The notes under the pieces: generated by a model
The model's input: only the letters and a program-made list of their open reading frames with translations
Told to the model about the DNA's origin: nothing
Databases searched by the model: none
Position numbers and translations under genes: made by a program
Source of the DNA: Welwitschia mirabilis
Lineage: Eukaryota; Gnetophyta; Gnetopsida; Welwitschiales
Reading direction: 5' to 3'
NCBI GenBank assembly: GCA_051453625.1
Contig: JBOZIK010000001.1
Span: 128,420,198 to 128,484,197 of the forward strand
Length of the DNA: 64,000 bases
Part shown: piece by piece, positions 1-11,186 of the stretch
Layout: every line of letters begins with the position of its first letter
Numbering within the stretch: the first letter of the stretch is position 1

Positions 1-260
1 CTGGGTTTAGTTAATTTCTTTGTGACTACTTCAAATGTGATCAATCCCATTATAATCTAGTCAACCCCCACTGAATGTAAACATAACCAAGTAGTTTCTC
101 TAGGGCATTTTGATCCAAATCTTTCACCTTTAGAACTCAGTCTCATCTACACACAATATGTAATAATTTGCACTACATCAAAAAAATTAGTTTGAGATCA
201 ATTAACAAATATAATCTAACAAAAAGAAGTAAAGGAAAGAGAGGGTATTTATAGTTTTAC
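1..260. repeat. LTR-like remnant with GTCAACC motifs
   Basis: The stretch carries TAGTCAACCCCC and related words that match the motif array of the copia #2 LTRs further along, so it may be the edge of a related LTR. Positions 246-254 read CTATAAATA on the minus strand, a plausible plant TATA box. The window edge cuts it off, so its limits cannot be fixed. Confidence 0.3.
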
Positions 261-3010
261 AATGAAGTTATAAAAGCTTAGCCCTAAAAGTTAAATAAGA
301 AACCTATAGCCCAAATGGATTGCATGGCCCCATTATAAAGATAATTTTTTTCTTTAATAGAAAATAGTTGTCATTCTGACTATAATGGGGACAACAGAAA
401 AGATGTTACTCTATGTTAAAAGGTACTTCATAAGCCTCAAGTCTTGATGTCAACCTCAAAGCTTTTATCCATGTTAGCAGTTCTGTCATCTTTCCTATCA
501 TGGAGATGATAGAGGGGACAATAAGATTTTTCATCTTTAATCTCAAAGATAAATCATTTTTCTTCTCAGTATATTCTTCTTCCAAAGTGTAAAGTATTAG
601 AGTAAGCTTGAGCAACCTCCAAATATGCTAAGAATTACATATTTCAATGATCATCTTGTCTATCTTCCATAAGCATTAGCATTGCATCGAAACCTATATA
701 AAAGTCCTATAAAAGCACTTAAAATACATCATCAAATTCCTACAAATTGACATCACAATAAGAAGTATGATACCACAACTTATAAAAGGACTCTCTTAAT
801 TTAACAAAGGCAAATAAGTTGAAACATCCACCTCCACTACTCGGTAAGTAGATCTACTAGTCAAGACAAACATAGATTTTAAAATTAAAGTTTAAAATGA
901 CTTTAAAAAAAAAATCCTCAAAGAGCATGTCATAGATGTAAACTCTTTTAAGAGTCTCTCAAATATAGTAGTTCAAATCTTTTAATATCAACAATAAAAA
1001 CTACTTCTTAAACTACAATTAAAAGTTATTGTAGAAGTGGTTGGTTTATTCTATAAGAATGAAAATATGGTTTCCATCTATGAGCGTATCATCTAAATAA
1101 AAATCTTAGTGATAAACTTTAGCATAATATTAAACATCATCACACATTCTTTTGAAATTCCATGAGGTGAAGTGCATAACACTTTTTTTTGATACATTTG
1201 AGTACCCTATTAGGTTTTACCATGAACAAAATCTTTGTACTAAAGACTTTAAGTGGAAATTAGCTACTATCTTTAAAGTAAAACATCTCAAATCTTCTAC
1301 TGTGTGTTTCACCTCATCTTTGGTTGCATTCTTCTTCCTCTCAGTATCCATAGAAATGAGGCTATCTTATATAATCTCAAATTTCTTCACTAAATCTACA
1401 TGTACACTTGTATTAATGCACTCATGATGATCTTTAAATACATGATATCCACATCCTAGTATGAGAATCAAAAGTTATGATATGAAAGATTGACCATGAA
1501 CCAATGTAAGAGATTAAAAGTAACTTTTCCACAACATAACATTACAATTATCCATTCATTACAAGCTCTAAATTACTTTACATTGATTCAAATGTACATC
1601 TTGGATTTTAATCTAGTTTTCATATGCATCATGAAGAATCATGCTCTTAGTCATTCGTTGTCTCCACATCCTTATCTCACATGCACTAAAGGTTATACAA
1701 ATCTTACTCTTAATATGCTCTAAGTTTAAACAACACTAAAGTTAGTAACATCTTATCCATATAATTTATAAAATGATAAAGAACATTAGACATAATGGAG
1801 TTTGAATGTATTATTATCTTGAGGTTAGTTTCTTAATTATCCCTTAGAATATCTTGGATTCATCATAGATGAGGAGGATTAGGTAGAGGAGGTGGCATAT
1901 GAGAGATATAAAAAGGAGGTTATAAAAGAAGATGAATTAAAAAAGAACAAGATAGAGGAGGTGACAAAGGATGAGATAAAATATGAAGTATTAAAATTTT
2001 AGGAGGAGGAGTCAATGGCTAATATAGAGAGAATGGAGGAGAAACCTTCATCATAAGTACTTATATGATTAGCATCTTTCTTATAGCATGCAATAACTTC
2101 ATTGCATTAAGTTATGAGGACACCACTGCATTATTTTAAATGGTAATTCTAGTCCAACATTATTGATATAACATAGTACTCACATATTTTAATGCTATCA
2201 TCCTCTTTAGGTACCCACTCATTTTTGAAGCCATAATAAAACTTCATGAGTTAGACACTGAGTTTAACTAAATCTTGTGATATCAGCTTTTTTTATCTTA
2301 TATTTTTTTCTTTGCATTATATACCTCCATCATTATCATTGATGAAAAATGGAAAGTAAGGCTTGTTATATTGATTGTTTGTTAAACTATTCTTATGACA
2401 AGACTATGAACATTATTTACTATACAAAAATTATTTAGGACATATTGTTCCTTTTTCTTTATATTTGATATGTTCACAGTAGCAACTTTTGATATTTGTA
2501 GCATTTGATAAGTATGATTTTATAATTTAGATAAATAATTTACCTTTACTCACACATATCTGATGAATTATTAGTGATGTTAATTTTTTACCTCCTAGGC
2601 CTTTATAACTTATTACACCATTTAAAGTTCTACAAGATAATAGCTTTATATCTATCTATTAACTATTATGCCTTCTAGAACTAAATAAGTTTATAGTATG
2701 TCATTCATATCTATCCTTGGTTTAAATATACTACCTGTATAGCATGATAATAGAAAGAATGGATAGATTTAGAAAAATCTTTAAAGATAATTTGGAATAT
2801 GATTAATGGCAAAGAGGGAGATTTTTATAGCTCCTTCTTGTCTATTAATGATAAACTAAATCTGGAAAATAAAAGATAATGCACTAAATGATTCTTGAGG
2901 ATCTTGAAGGATGATTAAAATCATAAAGGGAAGTTCATTTAAGTATAAGAATAAAACTAGTAGGAAGTCAGTAAAAATAAGGAAATTGATCATATGTATT
3001 AAAGGTAATT
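261..3010. other. Unassigned AT-rich DNA
   Basis: I see no gene here. Short frames on both strands look like chance. A minus-strand frame of 69 codons (406-615) has no family I recognise. The one stretch that reads like decayed coding sequence is listed separately at 1868-2056. Confidence 0.5.
1868..2056 (+). pseudogene. Glu/Lys-rich broken frame
   Basis: Read in one frame this gives about 62 codons rich in Glu and Lys (for example YERYKKEVIKEDELKKNK), with two in-frame stops before the final TAA. The envelope-like frame of copia #2 also ends in an acidic Glu-rich tail, so this could be the tail of such a frame lying before an LTR. That is only an inference from composition; low-complexity purine-rich DNA would look similar. 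Confidence 0.25.
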
Positions 3011-3440
3011 TACTCTTGAGTGGTTGACTAGCTCTACTTAAAAGTTAACCACCAATTGCACATTAATTAGAAATGGATGATTGAATATTTGATCAACCAT
3101 TATCTAGAGTTGACTACCTAATGCATATAAAATGAAACATAAAGTGGTCAACTAGCTCTTACCTAGGATTAACTTCCTACTGCATGGAATGATACTTGAT
3201 ATTCTAATTATAGATTAATGTCTATAAGGTTTGACTGCCTATTAGAAGAGGATTATTAAATTTAACTAGTGGTCATTGATATTCTTAGACAGTTGACTAT
3301 CTCAACATGTAATCATTACCATTAGTTATAAGGGGTCATTAGCTTAGAATAAAGGGGAACTAGCCAAAGGGGTTGATTAGCTCTTATTAAGAGATTAACT
3401 ATGATTCACTCAACTATCACTATAGGTAGCTACTAGAAAT
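3011..3440. repeat. GTTGAC/GTCAAC motif array
   Basis: Degenerate copies of TTGACTAGCTCTTA and of AGTTAACTACCTA-like words recur every 40 to 70 bases. Both GTTGAC and GTCAAC forms are present, for instance gtggttgactagctct near 3020 and gtggtcaactagctctta near 3140. The flanks differ from the copia #2 array, so this is probably the LTR of a related but separate family. Confidence 0.45.
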
Positions 3441-3624
3441 TCAAACATCATTATCTTAACTAGCGTTGGAATATTAAATGACTATTCTCAAACATCTAAT
3501 AACTACATTTCTTGTGATCTTAATCTCTAATAGTTAAAATTCAATTTTTATATACAGAAAACACTATTGTACATATTATGAACTTTTGATTCCTAATTCT
3601 TGGATATAGGGATGGTATAACACA

Positions 3625-3628
<4 letters not shown>

Positions 3629-3700
<72 letters not shown>
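3629..3700 (+). repeat. (CA)36 microsatellite
   Basis: A perfect CA dinucleotide run of 36 units that ends exactly at the first N of the following gap, so its true length is unknown. The long minus-strand open frame through it is only a Val-Cys repeat plus N. Confidence 0.95.
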
Positions 3701-4568
3701 NNNNNNNNNNNNNNNNNNNNNNNNNNNNNNNNNNNNNNNNNNNNNNNNNNNNNNNNNNNNNNNNNNNNNNNNNNNNNNNNNNNNNNNNNNNNNNNNNNNN
3801 NNNNNNNNNNNNNNNNNNNNNNNNNNNNNNNNNNNNNNNNNNNNNNNNNNNNNNNNNNNNNNNNNNNNNNNNNNNNNNNNNNNNNNNNNNNNNNNNNNNN
3901 NNNNNNNNNNNNNNNNNNNNNNNNNNNNNNNNNNNNNNNNNNNNNNNNNNNNNNNNNNNNNNNNNNNNNNNNNNNNNNNNNNNNNNNNNNNNNNNNNNNN
4001 NNNNNNNNNNNNNNNNNNNNNNNNNNNNNNNNNNNNNNNNNNNNNNNNNNNNNNNNNNNNNNNNNNNNNNNNNNNNNNNNNNNNNNNNNNNNNNNNNNNN
4101 NNNNNNNNNNNNNNNNNNNNNNNNNNNNNNNNNNNNNNNNNNNNNNNNNNNNNNNNNNNNNNNNNNNNNNNNNNNNNNNNNNNNNNNNNNNNNNNNNNNN
4201 NNNNNNNNNNNNNNNNNNNNNNNNNNNNNNNNNNNNNNNNNNNNNNNNNNNNNNNNNNNNNNNNNNNNNNNNNNNNNNNNNNNNNNNNNNNNNNNNNNNN
4301 NNNNNNNNNNNNNNNNNNNNNNNNNNNNNNNNNNNNNNNNNNNNNNNNNNNNNNNNNNNNNNNNNNNNNNNNNNNNNNNNNNNNNNNNNNNNNNNNNNNN
4401 NNNNNNNNNNNNNNNNNNNNNNNNNNNNNNNNNNNNNNNNNNNNNNNNNNNNNNNNNNNNNNNNNNNNNNNNNNNNNNNNNNNNNNNNNNNNNNNNNNNN
4501 NNNNNNNNNNNNNNNNNNNNNNNNNNNNNNNNNNNNNNNNNNNNNNNNNNNNNNNNNNNNNNNNNNNN
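3701..4568. other. Assembly gap, 868 N
   Basis: All N. It begins inside the CA microsatellite, which probably caused the break. Confidence 0.99.
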
Positions 4569-7052
4569 AAGTCATATTTACATCATGTACCTCTTTTTAA
4601 TTATAATTAACTAAGTGTATAAAATTTTTTAAACTATCAAAAGAAAAAAATTACCTTCTTTCTCCTTTATTTATCCCTTCCCTCTAAGATAGCTAGTCCT
4701 AACAATATATTTTAGGTAAGATTTACCACACGTAATACACTCATTTTCAAACTTGATGATCTATGTCATTAATGAGGAAATTGGGATATCTAATTTAATA
4801 TATAAATGATAACTTTAATTATGTGCTTAGAATTTTTTTTCCTTTGATGAAACCTTTATTTCATATGTATGATGGACCTATAGGTGAGAAGCAACTAAAC
4901 CATGTGAATACATTAAAGTACATGTATACTATGATTTAGATTGAATGTTATAATATCAGTATTTGAAGTATTAGTTAAAATAAATTTTTGATATGTGTTT
5001 TAGTTCATTTATTTAGATAACTCATTATCATGGTTTTTTATTTTATGTTTCAAGTAGAATAAGCCTCTTATTGATGTAATAAAATTTAGAGACTTACCTA
5101 CTTACCATCACCATGAATGATGCATTTTCATGAGTTAGACTATATTCATGAAGATAGGTATGGTTTTTCATTAAGATTATCTATATAATTATAGATTAAT
5201 ATAGGTGAAAGAGAAAATTCATAAAATCTAATTTTCATCTCATTCCACTCTTTTTTCATTTTCCCCCTTAAAATAAATACATCAAAAAATCAATCCAAAT
5301 TTTATCCTTAATTCATATCACTTCTAAACTTATATGTTCATCTTTATGTTTGAATTGACATTTCAAATTCATCATTATTTCTATAAAATTGATCAAAATA
5401 TAATCATTTTCCCCCATATTTGTCCTTGGTTTTTCTTAGATCTCATCATGTTAAAACATAGCTAACCTCATCACATCACTCATTTAGACTCCTATTGGTG
5501 CCATAGTTAAACATACTAGCATCACTATTCTATTTGGTTATCACACAATATTATTAAGGTGAGACATCCATTTTTACCATTTTTTCTGCCTCTTTTCATT
5601 GATCTTATGATTTTGTTTAACTTAATCAATGTCATTGCACATTTCCATAACAACTTTGACTTACATACTTATTGTGCCTAATTATCAATTTGACCTCCAT
5701 TCCGACATGCCTATCTTTTACTTTTGTTTTATAGATAGATGGTTATCATATTTAATAAATGTTTACTATTGATTTTGAGCATCACTATCCTTTATTGATG
5801 TTTAACAAGATCCCACATTCTTATCCTTGCTCTTGTAACCTCCATCTATTGGGAATCTACAAATAGATTATTTTGCCATTATAGCTAATGTCACTTTGCA
5901 TTTTACTATCATTTCCATCATTATTAAGTTCTATTCATGCTATTTCTATGATATCTAAATACTAGTTTTACTTGTTTCACTTCAATCTATAGTCATTATA
6001 GTTTTCTTTCACAAACCATAATGTAAAGACAATTTAAAAATTATATTATAAAAGGAACATTTAAGCAGTAGCTTAACCAACATAATATGGTATATGTTAA
6101 TAAATTAGACTAGAGGAAATGGAGATACCTCATGTATAACAATGGTTGAAAATACTTCTTATGAGAAGTTAAGACATTTTACACAAATTTAACCATCCTT
6201 TAGATAAGAAAAGGAGAAGTAATCTCATCTAAAGAAGAGAATAATAGAAATTAACCACATGGGTTAAATGTCTAGAGATACTACTAGTTTAATCTCTAAA
6301 GTCACAAGTTTACATAATCTTAATTTTTTTAATTTTTCATTAGAAAAAATTTTAGCATTGTTATGTGATAAATTAGATATTAAATTTTCCCTGAATAAGG
6401 AGGAATCCATCCGATGAAAAGATTTATTTAAAAATTAGTTTTCCCTATTCAGATTTACTATTACAAATGTGTATGTCTTATCTCATATCACTAAAGCCTA
6501 CTTCTATTTTTTGCTCCTTATGTCCATTCTTTAAAATAATAAAATATTTAACATGTTTAAATTTATCTTTATGTACTTAAGAAGGCTAATAAAAACACTA
6601 AAAGTCTCATCCTTCTTACTATTATTAATGATATTATGAGATACACAAATGAAGTAAGGCTTTTCATACTAAAAGATAGAATGAAAAGGTAATAAACCAT
6701 ATTACTGATAAGTAAATTACACATGTACAAAGGTAGTATAAATTATATTGAATTCCTAAAGAGTAGTTCAATACTTTGATAACATAAAAGTAGGATAGTT
6801 TAGAAGAGAAGATATCACCTTCACCTATGCCTTTTTACAGATCCATGGTATCCAGACCTACTTCATTTTAAGAAGATAGAGGTTTTAAAAGCTACACCAC
6901 CTAAACAAAGAAACATATTATAGAGGCTTTAGAGAAGAATGAGGAGGAATCATAGGAAGATAATGTAGAGGTTCAATGAGCTTTGACAGAACCACTTCTA
7001 TAGAGAGTTAGAACTAGTTATTTAAGGAGATCTTCTTATAGGTGATTTGCTA
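4569..7052. other. Unassigned AT-rich DNA
   Basis: No frame, RNA gene or terminal repeat could be supported. Around 6900-7000 one frame is Glu-rich (IIEALEKNEEES) with frequent stops, possibly decayed transposon coding sequence, but no family could be assigned. Confidence 0.4.

Positions 7053-7100
<48 letters not shown>
7053..7100 (+). repeat. Compound (TC)n-(TA)n microsatellite
   Basis: About 13 TC units to 7079 pass straight into about 11 TA units, which run up to the first N of the next gap. Confidence 0.95.
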
Positions 7101-7184
7101 NNNNNNNNNNNNNNNNNNNNNNNNNNNNNNNNNNNNNNNNNNNNNNNNNNNNNNNNNNNNNNNNNNNNNNNNNNNNNNNNNNNN
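7101..7184. other. Assembly gap, 84 N
   Basis: All N, starting within the TA microsatellite. Confidence 0.99.
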
Positions 7185-9191
7185 ATCACTTTTTTTTCTT
7201 TTCTTTGCTTCTGTTTTATATTTTTTATATTATTTGTATAATGTTTTTATGCTAAGTAATAATTAAATGTATGGTTTTCTCCTTTGAATTAATAACTTTT
7301 TAACTTAATTCAAACATTAAAATAGTGTATAGATTGGTTAAGAAGGGATGTACATTTACATTATTTTTTTTAGAAATTCATTGAAAATCATGTGAATTAT
7401 ATGGAAATTTGCATTTTTCTTTACTTAGAAATTTTCAAAAATTAATAATTTTAACTAATAGAATGAGAACTTAATGATGAGAATGAATGCTAATCTTGTA
7501 ATTTACATGATTTTAGCTAAATTTGATAATATATGACAACTTGTTAGGAATTTCTAGTCTAGTGATAAGCATAAATTCAATTATCAATATGGTACATGAA
7601 TAAGACATGTGAAAAGTCTTGAATTTTGAGATTTCCTTTATAACACTTTGTTATAGAAATTTGCTCAAGAACAAGTGATAGCATACAAATCAACCATTCA
7701 AAAGTATTTTCATCACTATAGTTATGAATTTAAGATTACTATAATATCATTTTATGTTTTCTAAATATTTTATGAAATGAAAATTATTAATATCTTTTTT
7801 GTAAAATTTCTTTAATATTAAGCATATTTTATGTTGCATTATCACTAGCTTAATGCCAATGATAAGCTAGTAATACACTTATTAAAAATTTAATTCTCTT
7901 ATTACTAGCTGATAGGTTTGGAATAGAAGGCATAGTTAGATTTATGGCTTTATAATAATAGAATAAACTAGTTTTAATTTAAATAACTTACTACCTAGCA
8001 ATGAAGAAGGAAATGCATCCCTAAATTATTATTAAGTGATAAAAGCTGATAAGAAGATTTTATCACTATATGAAAATAGAAACAATTGAATTTTGCAATT
8101 CACATTCTTATCCCTTAATGATCAGAAATATCTATGATTAAAGGTTTACATAATTCTCACTTATTGCTTGATGACAAATATTACACATGATGTAATCAGA
8201 AATATTGCACATGTTGCAATAAAGTTAATGATAAAAAAGAAAACTTTATTGCATGCTATAACTTGGTGATAAGAGAGATAATAAGGTTTAACAAATAAAT
8301 GAGAAAAAGTTAAATGCTTAAAGTTATGTCAAACTCCTCTTTATTCCATATTATACACATCCATATTGAGTTTGACTTCAATCTAATTTGTATTTTTCTT
8401 CTAATTACCTTTGGAATTCCATTATAAATACAAATCATTACCATTAAAAAAAGAAGTTTTCTTGGTAATTTGACTTAATAAAAATGCTTTTTCAATCAAT
8501 CTTGTACATTAATTTTATTTATAATAAATCTTAAGTTTAGCTTGATTCTATTGCATCTTCAATTTGTCTCTATGACATGATCTACATTCAATGCTTTGTT
8601 GCTGACGTACTATTAACATACATTTGAATTAGGTGAATCAGTTAGTTGTTTTTGTTTTTATTATGCTTTATTTTTCCATCATCAGAAATCTAAGATTGCC
8701 TTGTTCAAATTTATTTTACTTCATTCAAATTTATTTTATTGCATATCATATTTACTTTTCAAGAATATAACTAATTTAATGTGTGATTTAAATTTTTTAT
8801 GTAAGTTGTTATCATCTTTCGTTTAGTGACATGCAATCCATTCATGATTTTATTAGGAAAATAAATTCATAAATATTAATATATTATACTAAAATGCATA
8901 GTTGAGATCATGATCAATCATTGACATTATAGAATCAATGTTGTTGTTTTTTTTAGTTACATGTGGATCTCAAAATTAATTATTATTTCTTGATTTGCAT
9001 TTTGCAATGAAATTTTAATTTTTTAATTAATTACCAAAATAAATTACTTATATGTAATTTATTTTATCCTAGTTCTATTATTTCAAATCCACATGTAATA
9101 GCTTTCATGAAATATAATAAACTAGTCATTAATTAGCTTAGTCAATCTCTCATTACTATTACTTTTTTAGTGAAATTACTAATGTTTATGA
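7185..9191. other. AT-rich DNA with GATAAGC / TTACTAGCT words
   Basis: No coding sequence recognised. Between about 7555 and 8300 words such as TGATAAGC, CTGATAGG and ATTACTAGCT recur, including a near inverted pair around 7846-7878 (atcactagctta ... tgataagctagtaat). This resembles the short-motif arrays inside the LTRs of this window but is weaker, and no LTR ends were found. Confidence 0.3.
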
Positions 9192-10580
9192 TGCTCAAGA
9201 TTTAATATAAAGAAGGAAGGTATGTAAGAGCTAACTAGGTAAAAAGAAAAATTTCTTTTTACAAGATAAAAACATAAACAATTCAAAAATTTACCTCTTT
9301 TAATTCCACGAATAGGAAAGAATTTTTATTACATGACGTAAANNNNNNNNNNNNNNNNNNNNNNNNNNNNNNNNNNNNNNNNNNNNNNNNNNNNNNNNNN
9401 NNNNNNNNNNNNNNNNNNNNNNNNNNNNNNNNNNNNNNNNNNNNNNNNNNNNNNNNNNNNNNNNNNNNNNNNNNNNNNNNNNNNNNNNNNNNNNNNNNNN
9501 NNNNNNNNNNNNNNNNNNNNNNNNNNNNNNNNNNNNNNNNNNNNNNNNNNNNNNNNNNNNNNNNNNNNNNNNNNNNNNNNNNNNNNNNNNNNNNNNNNNN
9601 NNNNNNNNNNNNNNNNNNNNNNNNNNNNNNNNNNNNNNNNNNNNNNNNNNNNNNNNNNNNNNNNNNNNNNNNNNNNNNNNNNNNNNNNNNNNNNNNNNNN
9701 NNNNNNNNNNNNNNNNNNNNNNNNNNNNNNNNNNNNNNNNNNNNNNNNNNNNNNNNNNNNNNNNNNNNNNNNNNNNNNNNNNNNNNNNNNNNNNNNNNNN
9801 NNNNNNNNNNNNNNNNNNNNNNNNNNNNNNNNNNNNNNNNNNNNNNNNNNNNNNNNNNNNNNNNNNNNNNNNNNNNNNNNNNNNNNNNNNNNNNNNNNNN
9901 NNNNNNNNNNNNNNNNNNNNNNNNNNNNNNNNNNNNNNNNNNNNNNNNNNNNNNNNNNNNNNNNNNNNNNNNNNNNGGAAAGAATTTTTATTACATGACG
10001 TAAATGTACAATATATTTAATTCACAAAAATTATTATTTTGACAAACACTTGTGATGTAAACATATGAACGTACTTTTGATATTCAACACTTCAACAAAT
10101 ACTTAACAGGAAAACATTCAAAAACAAATATAAACATAAACACAGTTAAGTTTGAATTGCAATTAGAATTTGATAGGAAATGATAAATTCTAATTTGAAT
10201 TCAAGTGAATTTACAATTGTATTAAAATTTTATAATTACAATAATTTGTTTTTGGTTAAACTAAAAACATGATTTATAATCATGGTCCTAGAAATGAAAA
10301 TAAAGATGGAACTTGAATCACAGATGGAATCTATTCTCTAATGGAGCCTACTTTAGATTCTTGAAACTATAAAAATTCTAAATTTGGAGCTACAGGTAGG
10401 CTTCTTATTCACCACTTTTCAATTTCTTCAAGACACTGTCTCCTTTTTCTTCATATTCTGAACATACTATATTTTGAATTTTCTTTATAATTCTTTTTTT
10501 CTTGGCTTTTTACCCCACAATAGTATAAGTTTTGATTACCAATTTATAATAAATAATCCAATATAAAATTAGATAATGGA
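9192..10580 (+). repeat. Dispersed repeat, copy A
   Basis: Collinear with copy B at 44403-45290 in the same orientation. Shared blocks include the start (TGCTCAAGATTTAATATAAAG-like), an aatttttattacatga block, a ttcaacaaatactta block and a tttgaattgcaattagaat block. It begins with TG and has no recognisable coding sequence, so it is probably a long LTR of an unnamed family. A 634-base gap sits inside this copy. The right edge is approximate. Confidence 0.5.
9343..9976. other. Assembly gap, 634 N, with identical 28-bp flanks
   Basis: The 28 bases before the gap (9315-9342) are identical to the 28 bases after it (9977-10004), beginning ggaaagaattttt. Such an overlap suggests that the contig ends were never merged. 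Confidence 0.95.
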
Positions 10581-10899
10581 TCCTAAACATCAGATCTGAA
10601 TTACAACAATTGGATACAATAGATGAGGGAAGAAGCTTTGATTGCAAGAAAAGGTAAATAATGATTTACTAATGATATTAGTTGCTAACCAAATTAGAAT
10701 CTATTTTAAGAGGCAAGAAACTTAAGAAGTTTAAGTCAGAGAAGATAGAAAATGAATTTTCATCATACTAATTTGTGTATCAGATGATAATGCTAAAAAT
10801 AGATGGCATCATGGATTTTGGATTTTGCAGAGGAGGTTAAGAAGTAGTTGCAGAAGTAGAAAGGGATGTAAAGTTAAAATTGAAGATGGTGATATCCAC

Positions 10900-11119
10900 T
10901 GTTAGAAAACTAAAGGACTGATAAGAATGATAAAGGAAAAAGTAGGAGGAATATGCTCTTGTTATTTAAAAAGAGACAACTATGAGTATACATATAGCCT
11001 TACAAAAATAAAATACCAAAAAATAAGTAGTTCAGGATTAACAAACTCCTAATTCTAATGAAATATATTTAATTCAAACAAAATAGAATTCCATAAGAAT
11101 AGGGATTTATTGACTAATA
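10900..11119 (-). repeat. Copia #1 3' LTR
   Basis: Starts TGTTAGAAAAC and ends GACTAATA, a decayed CTAACA inverted end. It lacks about 8 bases near its end that the other two copies keep. An ATTTAAA-rich TATA-like stretch lies near 10961-10970. Confidence 0.88.
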
Positions 11120-11136
11120 ATTCCTTCCTTAAACTA
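11120..11136 (-). other. Copia #1 polypurine tract
   Basis: The plus strand reads attccttccttaaac beside the 3' LTR; on the minus strand this is a purine run (aaggaaggaat) in the right place to prime plus-strand DNA synthesis. Confidence 0.75.
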
Positions 11137-11186
11137 AATGCTATAAGCATCTAGTTTATATCTTTCTCTAAATAAATTCCCAAAAG

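Noticed and set aside
1152-1723. Two plus-strand frames of 91 and 77 codons
   Set aside because: No family resemblance, composition like the surrounding AT-rich DNA, no supporting context.
3628-4575. 315-residue minus-strand open frame
   Set aside because: It consists of the CA microsatellite read as Val-Cys plus 868 N; no real sequence supports it.
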